A stretch of 45,711 nucleotides of DNA, from the NCBI GenBank assembly GCA_019359615.1, contig JAHHHA010000045.1, forward strand, positions 1-45,711, in the 5' to 3' direction. The position numbers and the translations under genes are program-made. How positions within the stretch are numbered: the stretch's first letter is position 1; each line of letters starts with the position of its first letter. The stretch is from Cyanosarcina radialis HA8281-LM2 (GTDB taxonomy: Bacteria; Cyanobacteriota; Cyanobacteriia; Cyanobacteriales; CCAP-1448). Below the pieces are notes generated by a model. That model did no database searches and was not told the DNA's origin. It was given only the letters and a program-made list of their open reading frames with translations. Shown piece after piece: positions 33,175 through 42,397 of this stretch.

Positions 33175-34137
33175 GTGAACGTTGAGCTTCGACACCTAAC
33201 TTACTTTGTCGCCGTAGCCGAAGAACTGAACTTTGGACGGGCAGCGGAACGGCTTTATATTGCCCAGCCACCTCTAACTCGGCAGATCCGGCAGTTGGAG
33301 CAAGAGCTAGGTGTCGAACTCTTTCACCGTACTACTCGCCGAATTGAGTTAACGAAGGCAGGTCAGGTTTATCTGACTGAAGCCCGCCGAGTTCTAGCGC
33401 AGGTTGAAGAGGCGGCTACCCTGGCACGGCTTGCCAGCCGGGGTGAAGCGGGTCAGTTAGTGGTGGGATTTGAAGGGTCATCTGCCTATGACATTGTGCC
33501 TTTGACGGTGAAAACGTTCAGCAAGCGGTTTCCGAGAGTTAGCCTGATTGTCCGCGAGATGACGACGGGCGAGCAGGTCAAAGCATTACACGCGGCTCGC
33601 ATCGGTGTGGGCTTCGTGGTGCCAACGCTTTTTGACACTGGCGATCTGATAGTGAAAACGGTTTTACGAGAGCCACCGATCGTTGCCCTACCCCAAGAGC
33701 ATCCCCAAACTCAGCACCTCACAGTGAATCTAGAAGACCTAAAAGACGAAACGTTTATCGTCTGTCCCCGGCATCAGAAGTGTGGCTTGTACGACCATAT
33801 AATTTCAGTTTGTCGTCGCCGAGGATTTAGCCCCAGGCTGACGCAAGAAACCGATGAAGTCCAAAGCATCCTGGGTTTTGTGGCAGCAGGCTTGGGAGTT
33901 GCACTTTTACCAGCTTCGGTCAGACATTTGCAGCGATCGGGTGTCGTCTACCGCCAACTACAACCGCCTATAGAAGAACTAGAGTTGGCGATCGCTTGGC
34001 GACGAGAAAATCTATCGCCAACGATCCCTGTTTTTCTGGAAATAGTGCGGGAAATTGCCCGTCAAATTAATACTGAAAACGAGCGCGAAGGTGAAGATCT
34101 GCTATTCAAGATGCCTCTGCTTCATGATTGCCAGTGA
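33175..34137 (+). CDS. LysR-family transcriptional regulator
   Basis: A 320-residue LysR regulator. The winged helix-turn-helix is at residues about 5-62 (LRHLTYFVAVAEELNFGRAA, then AQPPLTRQIRQLEQELGVEL). The effector domain from about 90 to 300 includes LVVGFEGSSAYDIVP and FVAAGLGVALLP. The closest type by eye is the BenM/CatM-like group, which binds small organic acids. The start is GTG at 33175. It is the first gene before the DUF302/CopA run on the same strand, and could control it. No T-N11-A box is singled out in the 225 bases before the DUF302 gene. Confidence 0.92.
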   Translation: MNVELRHLTYFVAVAEELNFGRAAERLYIAQPPLTRQIRQLEQELGVELFHRTTRRIELTKAGQVYLTEARRVLAQVEEAATLARLASRGEAGQLVVGFEGSSAYDIVPLTVKTFSKRFPRVSLIVREMTTGEQVKALHAARIGVGFVVPTLFDTGDLIVKTVLREPPIVALPQEHPQTQHLTVNLEDLKDETFIVCPRHQKCGLYDHIISVCRRRGFSPRLTQETDEVQSILGFVAAGLGVALLPASVRHLQRSGVVYRQLQPPIEELELAIAWRRENLSPTIPVFLEIVREIARQINTENEREGEDLLFKMPLLHDCQ

Positions 34138-34362
34138 TTAATACCCTCAAGGTATCAATCGCGATCCTAAACGGTATTGGACAAAACTAGAGCGGAAATC
34201 TAATGTGTAAATAGGTAAAATATTCTATCAACCTAAAATTCAAAAGATGATTAAAGAATGATGTTTTTGCTTTCAATATTTTAGTCATTAAGTCAAGTTA
34301 ATATGACTCCGATTTTCAATATTGCATTGAGAAACAGGGTTTAGATCGGGAGATAACTAGCC

Positions 34363-34746
34363 ATGAATTATTACTTTAATAAGGTTCTGGATATTTCCTT
34401 TAATGAGGCTGTAGTAAAAGCGATCGAGGGCTTGAAACAGCAGGGATTTGGCATCCTCACTGAAATTGATGTGCAAGCCACCATGAAGCAAAAATTAGAT
34501 GTGGAAATGCAGAGCTACAAAATTCTGGGGGCTTGCAATCCATCCTTTGCTTACCAATCATTGCAGGTGGAAGACAAGATTGGCACGATGTTGCCCTGCA
34601 ATGTAATCGTGCAACAAACGACAGCAGGAGTTGAAGTGGCGGCGGTCGATCCGATGGCATCGATGCAGGCAATTGAAAATCCTGATTTGAAAGAGATTGC
34701 CGAACAGGTAAGAGCAAAGTTAAAGGCTGCGATCGATTCTCTATAA
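34363..34746 (+). CDS. DUF302 domain protein
   Basis: A 127-residue cytosolic protein that is one DUF302 domain: NYYFNKVLDISFNEAVVKAI, GFGILTEIDVQATMKQKL, YKILGACNPSFAYQSLQVE, TMLPCNVIVQQ. The conserved ILGACNP and LPCN cysteines are both present. DUF302 genes are regularly found with heavy-metal exporters and sulfur-handling genes, but no activity is established. GGGAG precedes the ATG. It opens the metal run: YHS protein 56 bases downstream, then the P-type ATPase. Confidence 0.9.
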   Translation: MNYYFNKVLDISFNEAVVKAIEGLKQQGFGILTEIDVQATMKQKLDVEMQSYKILGACNPSFAYQSLQVEDKIGTMLPCNVIVQQTTAGVEVAAVDPMASMQAIENPDLKEIAEQVRAKLKAAIDSL

Positions 34747-34802
34747 AGATCGATCGCTTATCGCTTTTCTATTAATCGATCCTATTCACAAGGAGTTAAG
34801 AA

Positions 34803-34979
34803 ATGCTCGACAACCTATTTGGACGTAAAAAAACTTCGGACGGCAAAACTGCCAAAGATCCCATTTGCGGCATGACAGTTAATATTGCCACTGCCCTCAA
34901 GTCCGAGCGGGATGGCCAAACTTACTACTTCTGTAGTCCGCACTGCCAGAAAACCTTTGAGACTCAACCATCCGAGTAG
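34803..34979 (+). CDS. YHS-domain small protein
   Basis: A 58-residue protein that is little more than a YHS domain: [20 protein letters not shown], then YYFCSPHCQKTF. The three cysteines of the metal site (in PICGM and in FCSPHC) are kept. YHS domains bind metal ions such as copper and occur beside or inside P1B ATPases. It probably carries metal to, or senses it for, the pump gene 81 bases downstream. AAGGAG stands 8 bases before the ATG. The gene is too short to be found by most length cut-offs. Confidence 0.88.
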   Translation: MLDNLFGRKKTSDGKTAKDPICGMTVNIATALKSERDGQTYYFCSPHCQKTFETQPSE

Positions 34980-35060
34980 ATACCGATTAACTATAACGGC
35001 TCGCCAACAGCTTTTCCCTTTAGCACGTCGCGCTCAAACACTAGCCGAAGGATTGAAAGG

Positions 35061-37238
35061 ATGACACACCATAACCATCACCGACATAACCATGGAACTG
35101 CTCTCGCCCCATCTCCAGGCGAGATGGCCAAAGATCCGATCTGCGGCATGGTAATTCCCAAAGCTACTGCCCTGAAAACCGATCGCGGCGGGCGCAGCTA
35201 TTACTTTTGCAGCCAGAATTGCCTCAATACCTTCCTCGACCCAGAACGGGAACTCAAGTCGATGCGAAAGCGGGTCACTCTGGCTCTGACTGGGGTGCTA
35301 CTGCTGGCGATTATGCGAGCGGCAGCATTTCTGGGGTTAGCAGCAGGCGTAACGTTAGTCACCTGGGTTCCGATTCCCTCCCTCCCCTGGTTTACCTGGG
35401 GTGTATGGCTGTTTATTCTGACGACCCCCGTGCAATTTATCGGTGGCTGGTCGTTCTACGTCGGATCGTGGAATGCCATCCGTACCCGCAGCATCAACAT
35501 GGACTTTCTCATCGCACTGGGAACGACAGTGGCATACGTTTATAGCGTCATTGTCATCTTCTTTCCTAACATTTTGCCCGTCCGGGTAGCCGAACGGGAA
35601 GTATACTTTGAAGTCTCTGCCATCATTATTGCCTTCGTCCTGCTGGGCAAGTACATGGAGGAAATCGTCAAAAAGAATTCCTCGGCGGCAATTCGGAAAT
35701 TACTCGATCTCAAACCTGCAACCGCCAAAGTCATCCGCGATCGCATGGAAATGGAAATTCCCGCCGAAAGCGTGATGGTAGATGAAGTAGTGGTGGTACG
35801 TCCGGGAGAACGGATACCGACCGATGGAGTCGTGATTGAGGGCAACTCCTCCGTCGATGAATCGATGTTGACGGGAGAATCGATTCCCGTGGAAAAAGTT
35901 GCGGGTGCAGAGGTAATCGGTGGCACGCTCAATCGCACGGGATTGTTCCGTTTTCGAGCTACCAGAGTAGGTTCTGAAACCGCCCTGGCACAAATTATCA
36001 AGTTTGTCGAAGAGGCACAAGGCAGTAGCGCCCAAGTCCAACGGCTAGCAGATAAGGTGACAAGCTATTTTGTGCCTGCGGTCATTATCATCGCCATCAT
36101 TGCTTTTATTGGTTGGTGGATTGCAGGTAACTTCCCACAGGCATTGCTAGCATTTATCGCCGTGTTGATTATCTCTTGCCCTTGTGCGCTAGGCGTAGCC
36201 ACGCCTGCCGCGCTGATGGTTGGGGTGGGTAAAGGTGCGGAAAATGGCATCTTGATTCGGGGAGGGGAAGTGCTGGAACGAGCGCAGAACCTATCGGTAG
36301 TCGTGTTTGACAAAACCGGAACCCTCACTAAAGGCGAACCCAGCGTTACCGATGTAGTGGCGTTATCCGATCGCTCTCAAGATGAGGTTTTACGACTGGC
36401 AGCAGCAGTGGAAATCGGTTCGGAACACCCGTTGGGTGAGGCGATCGTCCGGGAAGCCAAACATCGAGGGCTAGAACTACACAGCGTCAAGAACTTTGAA
36501 GCCATTCCGGGACATGGCATTCGGGGAAGCGTCAATGGCGATCGCGTCCTCCTGGGAAATCGCCGCCTGTTCCAAGACCAGAACTACAAGATTTACCCCG
36601 AAGTGGAAGAGCGGTTGACGGAGCTAGAGAATGACGGCAAAACCGCCATGTTAGTGGGCTGTAATGGTTTACTAACTGGGATTGTGGCAGTTGCCGATAC
36701 GCTCAAACCGGAGGCGAGGGAGGCGGTTGCTGCCTTAACCAAAGAAAAGGTAAAAGTGGTTTTGCTCACTGGGGATAACCGTCGTACCGCCGAAGCGATC
36801 GCCCGCCAACTGGGGATCGATCGGGTAATTGCCGAAGTCTTGCCGGGAGACAAAGCCAACGTCATTAAGGAAATTCAATCCCGGAAAGATGTGGTGGCGA
36901 TGGTGGGGGATGGGGTCAATGATGCCCCGGCGCTGGCAACTGCTGACATTGGGATTGCGATCGGTTCTGGTGCCGATGTGGCCAAAGAAACTGGCGGCAT
37001 CATCTTGGTCAAAAACGACGTTCGCGACGTGGTAGGTTCGATCCGCCTTTCTCGGGCCACGATGCGAAAAATCAAACAAAACCTGTTCTGGGCATTCATC
37101 TACAACACTCTGGGGCTGCCGATCGCTGCGTTTGGCTTTTTGAGTCCGATTATTGCGGCTGCTGCCATGGCCCTCAGTTCCCTATCGGTCATTGTCAATT
37201 CATCGTTGCTCAAAGGCTTTAAGCTATCAACCCAGTGA
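35061..37238 (+). CDS. copA: Copper-type P1B ATPase with N-terminal YHS domain
   Basis: A 725-residue P-type ATPase. The N terminus is His-rich (residues 3-11) and carries a YHS domain (KDPICGM, C28; then C50 and C54 in FCSQNC) where most CopA proteins have an HMA domain. Then come the membrane helices, the TGES loop, the CPC metal site (C373-P-C375), the phosphorylation site DKTGT (D417), the SEHPLG nucleotide loop, the GDGVND hinge, and the last helices with YN (FIYNTLGLP) and [11 protein letters not shown] with YN and M-x-SS is the signature of Cu+/Ag+ exporters (P1B-1). It pumps Cu+ out of the cytoplasm. Part of a plus-strand run from 34363 to 45592. Confidence 0.93.
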   Translation: MTHHNHHRHNHGTALAPSPGEMAKDPICGMVIPKATALKTDRGGRSYYFCSQNCLNTFLDPERELKSMRKRVTLALTGVLLLAIMRAAAFLGLAAGVTLVTWVPIPSLPWFTWGVWLFILTTPVQFIGGWSFYVGSWNAIRTRSINMDFLIALGTTVAYVYSVIVIFFPNILPVRVAEREVYFEVSAIIIAFVLLGKYMEEIVKKNSSAAIRKLLDLKPATAKVIRDRMEMEIPAESVMVDEVVVVRPGERIPTDGVVIEGNSSVDESMLTGESIPVEKVAGAEVIGGTLNRTGLFRFRATRVGSETALAQIIKFVEEAQGSSAQVQRLADKVTSYFVPAVIIIAIIAFIGWWIAGNFPQALLAFIAVLIISCPCALGVATPAALMVGVGKGAENGILIRGGEVLERAQNLSVVVFDKTGTLTKGEPSVTDVVALSDRSQDEVLRLAAAVEIGSEHPLGEAIVREAKHRGLELHSVKNFEAIPGHGIRGSVNGDRVLLGNRRLFQDQNYKIYPEVEERLTELENDGKTAMLVGCNGLLTGIVAVADTLKPEAREAVAALTKEKVKVVLLTGDNRRTAEAIARQLGIDRVIAEVLPGDKANVIKEIQSRKDVVAMVGDGVNDAPALATADIGIAIGSGADVAKETGGIILVKNDVRDVVGSIRLSRATMRKIKQNLFWAFIYNTLGLPIAAFGFLSPIIAAAAMALSSLSVIVNSSLLKGFKLSTQ

Positions 37239-37317
37239 ACGTCCGATCGCAGGGAACGGGCATGAAATCCAAAATCCAAAATCCTTTCATCCAAAATTCA
37301 TTGTCAGGAAGGTTGAT

Positions 37318-37629
37318 ATGACCCATCACCACGATCGTTCCCCTCATACTTCCTCTTGGCGATCGCCCGCCAAAATTGCCCTGTATGTCTTTCTGGGTAT
37401 AATTGCCTTTTTTCTCGTGACCGAACACCTGGCACACCTGATTCCCGTTCTGCCTTGGGCGTTTCTACTGCTTTGCCCGTTGATGCACCTATTTATGCAC
37501 GGAGGACATGGGGGGCACGGGGGAGGCGATAACCAGTCTGGTAACGGACACGCCGGACATGGTGGCAGTAACGTCTGGTCGGGTGATGACCAGTCAGACA
37601 GTGGCGGCAGCAATAAACTTCGACGCTAG
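37318..37629 (+). CDS. DUF2933 small membrane protein, His/Gly-rich
   Basis: A 103-residue protein: short His-rich N terminus (MTHHHDRSPH), one or two membrane helices (KIALYVFLGIIAFFLVTEHL and LPWAFLLLCPLMHLFMH), then a Gly-His-Asp-Ser-Asn tail with HGGHGGHGGG. This is the DUF2933 pattern, common next to copper ATPases. The His clusters on both sides of the membrane suggest metal binding, which is inference. AGGAAGG precedes the ATG at 37318. It follows copA by 79 bases that contain AATCCAAAATCCAAAATCC repeats. Confidence 0.85.
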   Translation: MTHHHDRSPHTSSWRSPAKIALYVFLGIIAFFLVTEHLAHLIPVLPWAFLLLCPLMHLFMHGGHGGHGGGDNQSGNGHAGHGGSNVWSGDDQSDSGGSNKLRR

Positions 37630-37640
37630 CAACTCACACG

Positions 37641-37759
37641 AAATCCGGTTTTTAAAACCATGAATCGGTGCCCTCACCCCCTCCCTTCTCCCAAGCTTGT
37701 GAGAGGGGTGCCGGAGGCGGGGTGAGGGCAAACCAACCTTTGCTAAACAGATTTGATAT
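37641..37759. repeat. Dispersed repeat with REP-type hairpin
   Basis: Begins AAATCCGGTTTTTAAAACC as at 5034, then CCCTCACCCCCTCCCTTCTC with the pairing partner GAGAGGGGTGCCGG, and ends AAACCAACCTTTGCTAAACA, as at 16647. It separates the DUF2933 gene from the methyltransferase gene. It thus joins the left part of one element with the right part of another. Confidence 0.75.
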
Positions 37760-37805
37760 CGCTCCGGGCAGCAATTCAATCCCAATTAAATCAGGAAATT
37801 CTGTT

Positions 37806-38486
37806 ATGCCAAATCCCCTTCCTGCCTACGGTCTGTGGACTCTAGTTATCATCAATTCCCTGGTCTTTATTATCTTTGCGTTCAGTTTTACCAAGCCCAA
37901 GAGCCAGCGCGACTGGCGATCGTTCGGTGCATTTTCTGCCTTTATCGTGGCACTGTTCGCCGAAATGTATGGCTTTCCCCTCACCATCTATCTGCTCTCC
38001 GGCTGGCTGCAACGGCAGTATCCGCAAATGGATCTGCTGTCTCACGATGCCGGACATCTGTGGTGGACGTTGCTAGGGATGAAGGGCGATCCGCATTTCA
38101 ACTTTCTCCATATTCTCAGCAGCATCCTGATTTTTGGTGGATTTATTTACCTGGCATCAGCTTGGGATGTTCTGTACAAAGCACAGCGCAGCCATACCCT
38201 GGCCAGGTCTGGTCCCTATGCCACGATTCGCCATCCCCAGTACGCGGCGTTTATTGTCATCATGCTAGGTTTCTTGCTCCAGTGGCCTACGGTTCTGACG
38301 CTACTGATGTTTCCAGTTCTGGTATTTATGTATATCCGGTTGGCACGCCAGGAAGAACGGGAAGCCTTGAAAGACTTTGGTGAGGAGTATGCCCACTATG
38401 CCGAACGCACTCCAGCTTTTTGGCCCTGGGGTCGCACTAAACATCCACGCTCGTCAAATTCAGAGGAATCTCACTATGACACTTAG
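37806..38486 (+). CDS. Isoprenylcysteine carboxyl methyltransferase-like membrane protein
   Basis: A 226-residue polytopic protein. The last third matches the ICMT/PEMT methyltransferase family: HTLARSGPYATIRHPQYAAF, the SAM-binding signature with Arg-His-Pro, and the closing RLARQEEREALKDFGEEYAH motif. The front half has four hydrophobic segments. Family members methylate lipids or small amphipathic compounds at the membrane; in bacteria the substrate is generally unknown, and the family is common in metal-resistance loci. The ATG at 37806 lies just after the repeat. The end overlaps the next gene by 11 bases. Confidence 0.85.
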   Translation: MPNPLPAYGLWTLVIINSLVFIIFAFSFTKPKSQRDWRSFGAFSAFIVALFAEMYGFPLTIYLLSGWLQRQYPQMDLLSHDAGHLWWTLLGMKGDPHFNFLHILSSILIFGGFIYLASAWDVLYKAQRSHTLARSGPYATIRHPQYAAFIVIMLGFLLQWPTVLTLLMFPVLVFMYIRLARQEEREALKDFGEEYAHYAERTPAFWPWGRTKHPRSSNSEESHYDT

Positions 38487-38793
38487 TACCCACCATTCCG
38501 AATCCGAACGCGCCCACCGCAATTACGTCGTTGCCAAGTTGAATGGGCGATCGCTCTTCTTGTCCACAACTATGCTCACCGGGTTGGTTTACTCCATCTG
38601 CGTGGTGTTTGTTGCCCTGGCACCGCAGGCCAGCACCGCCTTCTTCGGCTACATCCTGCACTTGAATTTAACTGGAATAGTGCGAGTTGTCAGTCTGGGC
38701 AGTTTCGTTACTGGGTTGTTGTTCTGGTCTTTGGGAACTGGGTTATACGCCGCAGCGATCGCTCGTTTGTATAACCGCCTGCTGGTTAAGTAA
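38476..38793 (+). CDS. DUF5676-like small membrane protein
   Basis: A 105-residue protein with two membrane helices (about residues 31-52, TMLTGLVYSICVVFVALAP, and 76-96, GSFVTGLLFWSLGTGLYAAA) and short polar ends. Pattern and neighbourhood match DUF5676, a family usually found in metal islands; the function is unknown. Its ATG overlaps the last 11 bases of the methyltransferase gene, so the two are coupled. Confidence 0.75.
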   Translation: MTLSTHHSESERAHRNYVVAKLNGRSLFLSTTMLTGLVYSICVVFVALAPQASTAFFGYILHLNLTGIVRVVSLGSFVTGLLFWSLGTGLYAAAIARLYNRLLVK

Positions 38794-38834
38794 AAAACTT
38801 GGAATTACAGATTTTTTTCAAACAGGTAACGCTT

Positions 38835-39335
38835 ATGAGCGATTTAATTGTAATTGGTTTTCGAGATGAGTTTAAAGCTGACGAAGTGCTAATCGAACTC
38901 AGAAAATTGGAACGAGAGTATTTAGTCGATCTGGAAGATGCGGCGATCGTTGTTCGCAACCAAGAAGGCAAAGTCAAAATCAAACAAACTCAAGAACTGG
39001 TGACTTCCGGGGCTTTGAGCGGGGGCTTTTGGGGGTTGCTGATCGGGCTGATATTTTTCCATCCCCTGCTGGCAATCTTTGGAGCGGCAGTCGGTGCGAT
39101 CTCTGGTGCTTTGACGGATATTGGCATTGATGACAACTTCATTCGAGAAATTGGCGACACGATCGAACCGGGAACTTCGGCTATTTTCGTTCTGGTGAAA
39201 AAGTCTACACCAGATAAAGTGCTGGATGAATTGAGCCAGTTCGAGGGGAAAGTGCTGCGAACTTCTCTATCAAAAGAAGATGAAGCCAAACTCCAGGAAG
39301 CTTTAACCAAACATCAACCAGAAATAGAGGCTTGA
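38835..39335 (+). CDS. DUF1269 membrane-associated protein
   Basis: A 166-residue protein of the DUF1269 family. The N-terminal domain is MSDLIVIGFRDEFKADEVLI with DLEDAAIVVRNQEGKVKIKQ. A glycine-rich hydrophobic hairpin follows (GALSGGFWGLLIGLIFFHPL, IFGAAVGAISGAL), then a C-terminal domain with EPGTSAIFVLVKKSTPDKVL. The role is unknown; family members are stress- and membrane-related. AGG lies upstream of the ATG. It is 41 bases after the DUF5676 gene. Confidence 0.88.
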   Translation: MSDLIVIGFRDEFKADEVLIELRKLEREYLVDLEDAAIVVRNQEGKVKIKQTQELVTSGALSGGFWGLLIGLIFFHPLLAIFGAAVGAISGALTDIGIDDNFIREIGDTIEPGTSAIFVLVKKSTPDKVLDELSQFEGKVLRTSLSKEDEAKLQEALTKHQPEIEA

Positions 39336-39350
39336 AATCACTTTTAAATC

Positions 39351-39677
39351 ATGGAAGCAAAATCGATAGCAACTATACCATCTAATTACTTTTCTCCAAG
39401 CTATCGGGGGATTGAAAAGCTTTCTACATCAGATGTAAGCGTTCCGATCGCGGTCGGTTTTGTGGCGATCTCGGCGATCGCTGCGGCAATTTATGCCTTC
39501 CGTCCTAAGCGAGGGCAACCACATTTATTTAGCTTCAAGCTCCCTCCTCAAGCCCCTTGTCATCATTGTCGGTATTTTAGCCATAATCCCTTTCTTCAAT
39601 GCACAATTCACCCATCAACCGTACTAACCAAGCACGCCATTGATTGTGTAGATTACTGCCCGATTAATAAGTGGTAA
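39351..39677 (+). CDS. Small protein with one membrane helix and a Cys cluster
   Basis: A 108-residue protein. One predicted helix (about residues 31-50, VPIAVGFVAISAIAAAIYAF) is followed by a cytosolic Cys-rich part: PCHHCRYFSHNPFLQCTIHP and, later, DCVDYCP. The five cysteines with C-x2-C spacing resemble a zinc ribbon or similar metal site, as in many short cyanobacterial proteins with a CxxCxYF start. The function is unknown. It lies 15 bases after the DUF1269 gene, hence very likely the same operon. Confidence 0.7.
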   Translation: MEAKSIATIPSNYFSPSYRGIEKLSTSDVSVPIAVGFVAISAIAAAIYAFRPKRGQPHLFSFKLPPQAPCHHCRYFSHNPFLQCTIHPSTVLTKHAIDCVDYCPINKW

Positions 39678-39706
39678 CAGGCTAAAGAAGAGTAAAGGAG
39701 ATTTCT

Positions 39707-40234
39707 ATGTTTCGCAAAATTCTGGTTGCCCTCGATCGCTCGGATCTGGCCGAGTATGTGGTTGAAACGGCGATCGCCCAGGCAAAAGCCATCGGCGGTA
39801 ACTTACTGCTCCTCCACGTCCCCAACGTGCAGGAGCAAGAGTTTCCCCAGATCGAAGAGCGCACCAGCGGGAATTATAGTCCTGAGTCGGTTGAGGCAGA
39901 AGTACAGTCTTACGAACGGCAGTGGAAAATTTACGAGCAAGTAGGTTTAAATTTTCTCCAAGCCTATAACGAGCGGGCGATCGCCGCTGGCATAGATGCA
40001 GATTACGCCCAACCAACGGGCGATCTCGTGGCCAATCCCGGTGAAACTATCTGTGCTGTTGCTGAGGAGTGGGAAGCAGATCTGATTGTCATCGGGCATC
40101 GGGGATCGTCCGGCGTTAGAGAGCTAATGCTGGGAAGCGTTAGCAATTATGTCTGGCACCATGCCACCTGTTCGGTTCTGAGGGTGCAACTTCCGATCGT
40201 GGCAAAAACTGAAATTGCCACCGTTGGCGCTTGA
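39707..40234 (+). CDS. Universal stress protein (UspA family)
   Basis: A 175-residue single USP domain. The start FRKILVALDRSDLAEYVVE, the acidic loop, and the ATP-binding motif GHRGSSGVRELMLGSVSNYV (G-2x-G-9x-G-S) near residues 130-149 are all present, so it should bind ATP. It acts in the cytoplasm in stress adaptation; the target is unknown. AAAGGAG precedes the ATG. A second, diverged member lies at 41643, with one hypothetical gene between. Confidence 0.93.
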   Translation: MFRKILVALDRSDLAEYVVETAIAQAKAIGGNLLLLHVPNVQEQEFPQIEERTSGNYSPESVEAEVQSYERQWKIYEQVGLNFLQAYNERAIAAGIDADYAQPTGDLVANPGETICAVAEEWEADLIVIGHRGSSGVRELMLGSVSNYVWHHATCSVLRVQLPIVAKTEIATVGA

Positions 40235-40357
40235 GGAGAGCGATCGCGTTCAGCAGAACCACCAAATAGAAGGAGTTTGAAGCCGCCTCTTGCCAAGCAG
40301 AGTTAATCCAAAATCCAAAATCTAAAATCCAAAATCGATCGACAAGGAGGAAATGGT

Positions 40358-41596
40358 ATGGCATCACGACCAGGACTGATGGTAAAACTAGCGGCTCTGG
40401 CAAAGGGCGAGGTGGCTGCTGACACGCTGGAAGCTTATCGGCGGGCAGGTCAAACTGTCTATGACTTGCTCAAACAGGTGGAAGATCGCCGTTTGGAATT
40501 AAAGATCCAGGGCTTGAATCCCTGGACGATCGATCTGGCAAATCAGGGGCAATTTCTCTGTGCCTGGAATGCTTTTGTCCTGCAAACGCTGGGCGATCGA
40601 CTTCTAGAGGCTGACTATCAAGCCGATCCGTCAACGGTGGGGTACGTTCCATCCATCACGGCAAAACAAGCTCTTGCCTGCTATCGCCAAGTCGAAAGCT
40701 GGCTCAACCGAGCGCATCAGGCGCAACAGAATCCGGCTTATCTGCTAGATGAATATCTCCCAGCAGACCTGCCTTCTTGGGCAGAGTCGGAGTCTTGTCC
40801 GAACGCCCATCTAGACGGCATGGTAGCAGCCACCCGGCTGATTCGGACTCATGCGGAAGCAGCGATCGCCACTTTTGAAGCCGAAACCATTCCTCCAGAA
40901 AAACACCCCACAATTTACCAGATTCATCAACGACTGGCGGCTGCCAACAGCGAGGCAGACTATGCCGAACAACTCTGGAAACCAGATGTTCCCCAGGCGG
41001 TTCATCCTAATATCGAACGATATGCTAAAGCTGCCCTGGAACACTACTACCATCTGGGGCAAATTCTGGCGATGCCGCAACTGCTGGAGCAGCCTTCGTC
41101 CGCTCCCATAAAGCCTGCCTTGACTTCTAACCGACTTCAACGCCCCCTTCCTGGTGAAGCAGGTTTCGATCCCTGGTGCCTCACCGATCCAGCCATCCGA
41201 GACGAGTTTCAGCGAAATCCTGAAGCCAGAGCAGCGATCGCGGCGATTTGGCAGGCCGATCCCGACCCGGAACGCACGCTGGAAATTCAGGCAGCGATCG
41301 ATACCGCCCTAGCACAGGGAGCGATCGCCTACGCTCTTGACCCATGGGGAACCCGCCTGGGGCACTATTACTGCTGTCCTTGGGCACCTATTTATGTGGT
41401 GAAACGGGCTGTCACGATCGATTGTCAATCGCTACAACCCGGTCAAGAATTTACCTTCGATGTTTCAGCCATGACTGTAGGGCAGGGTGGAACGTTCAAG
41501 CGGAAACTTCCAGTCGGATCTTTTCAACCGACGGAGGAAATCTGTATTTCCCCCTCTCAACACCGCGAGCGCCGATCGCACCATCGGGGTTGTTAA
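40358..41596 (+). CDS. Hypothetical protein of 412 residues
   Basis: A soluble protein that I cannot assign. The N-terminal 240 residues are helical and rich in Ala, Gln and Glu, with WTIDLANQGQFLCAWNAFVL and ARYCQ-like patterns absent. A Pro-rich linker follows, then a C-terminal domain with GFDPWCLTDPAIRDEFQRNP, LDPWGTRLGHYYCCPWAPIY and DCQSLQPGQEFTFDV. Cysteines cluster in the second half (CCPW). The Arg/His-rich end HRERRSHHRGC is unusual. An excellent ribosome site (AAGGAGG) stands before the ATG. It sits between two UspA genes in the metal/stress run. The 120 bases before it contain AATCCAAAATCCAAAATC repeats. Confidence 0.75.
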   Translation: MASRPGLMVKLAALAKGEVAADTLEAYRRAGQTVYDLLKQVEDRRLELKIQGLNPWTIDLANQGQFLCAWNAFVLQTLGDRLLEADYQADPSTVGYVPSITAKQALACYRQVESWLNRAHQAQQNPAYLLDEYLPADLPSWAESESCPNAHLDGMVAATRLIRTHAEAAIATFEAETIPPEKHPTIYQIHQRLAAANSEADYAEQLWKPDVPQAVHPNIERYAKAALEHYYHLGQILAMPQLLEQPSSAPIKPALTSNRLQRPLPGEAGFDPWCLTDPAIRDEFQRNPEARAAIAAIWQADPDPERTLEIQAAIDTALAQGAIAYALDPWGTRLGHYYCCPWAPIYVVKRAVTIDCQSLQPGQEFTFDVSAMTVGQGGTFKRKLPVGSFQPTEEICISPSQHRERRSHHRGC

Positions 41597-41642
41597 GCAG
41601 ATCGCTCGATAGCGTACTTCGCTACTTCAGAAGAGAAATAAA

Positions 41643-42194
41643 ATGTTTCAAAAAATCTTGGTCGCGATCGCTCCTTCTAAAACTGCCAGATATCCGTTTG
41701 AAACTGCTCTGAATCTGGCAACTAGCAAAACGAGCTTGATGCTGTTACACGTCCTGTTTTCGGAGACAAAAAGCGATTTAGAAGCATCCCCACCCTTGCC
41801 CGTCGAGGACTTTCTGGGCAGGAATAGCAGTAGCTCGAATACTGGCCGCAGGCAACAACAAAACATAGCTGACGCTGGATTGGAACTATTGCAGTTGCAG
41901 GCTGAGATTGCAAACGCTCTAGGGATAGCTACTACATACGCCCAAGTTTCAGGGGTTCCCGGTCTAGCGATTTGCGACTTTGCCCGTACCTGGGAAGCCG
42001 ACCTCATCGTGATTGGACAGCAGAAAAATTCTGGTTTACCTAAGCTGTTTCCAGAAGATACCAGCGGTTATGTGACTCGCCATGCTCCCTGTTCTGTACT
42101 GATGGTGCGATCGCCTGTCGAACCGCGCGAGCCAATTATTTACGCGCAACCAAGGAGCTATGTTACCAGTAATCCCTTTAGGCGAACTGACTGA
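41643..42194 (+). CDS. Universal stress protein, diverged (UspA family)
   Basis: A 183-residue USP domain beginning FQKILVAIAPSKTARYPFET and containing TWEADLIVIGQQKNSG. The ATP motif is degraded: where the other copy has GHRGSSG-9x-GS, this one has GQQKNSG followed by EDTSGYV, so it may not bind ATP. A 30-residue Ser/Gln-rich insert follows the first strand (about residues 55-80). AGAGA precedes the ATG. Paired with the gene at 39707, it may form a heterodimer, which is inference. Confidence 0.87.
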   Translation: MFQKILVAIAPSKTARYPFETALNLATSKTSLMLLHVLFSETKSDLEASPPLPVEDFLGRNSSSSNTGRRQQQNIADAGLELLQLQAEIANALGIATTYAQVSGVPGLAICDFARTWEADLIVIGQQKNSGLPKLFPEDTSGYVTRHAPCSVLMVRSPVEPREPIIYAQPRSYVTSNPFRRTD

Positions 42195-42200
42195 GATTTC

Positions 42201-42309
42201 ATACCATTTTGGATTTTGGATTTTGGATTTTGGATGAAAGGATTACGAGTAGGCTTCTCCATCTGGGTTTGGCTAATCCATCTGCCCAGTTCTTTTTTCA
42301 AATTGGTAT
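42201..42309. mobile_element. MITE-like element, copy 1
   Basis: A 109-base non-coding element with imperfect inverted ends: ATACCATTTT at the left and AAATTGGTAT at the right. Inside are tandem TTTTGGA units and then GATTACGAGTAGGCTTCTCC. Copy 2 at 42694 is about 90 percent identical in the shared part and one heptamer shorter. No target duplication is clear. Confidence 0.8.
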
Positions 42310-42397
42310 CAGTTGCTTCAGAGTGAATGCGTTATCTACTCGCGTTGGCAACCTGCAACCAACTCGTTAATTCGATCGTAACGTAGAGGTTTTCACC

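Noticed and set aside
37280-37298. TTTCAT-N5-ATTCAT before the DUF2933 gene, resembling the RppA-type box
   Set aside because: One half-site has a mismatch, there is no -10 at the right distance, and the sequence is part of the AATCCAAAATCC repeat.
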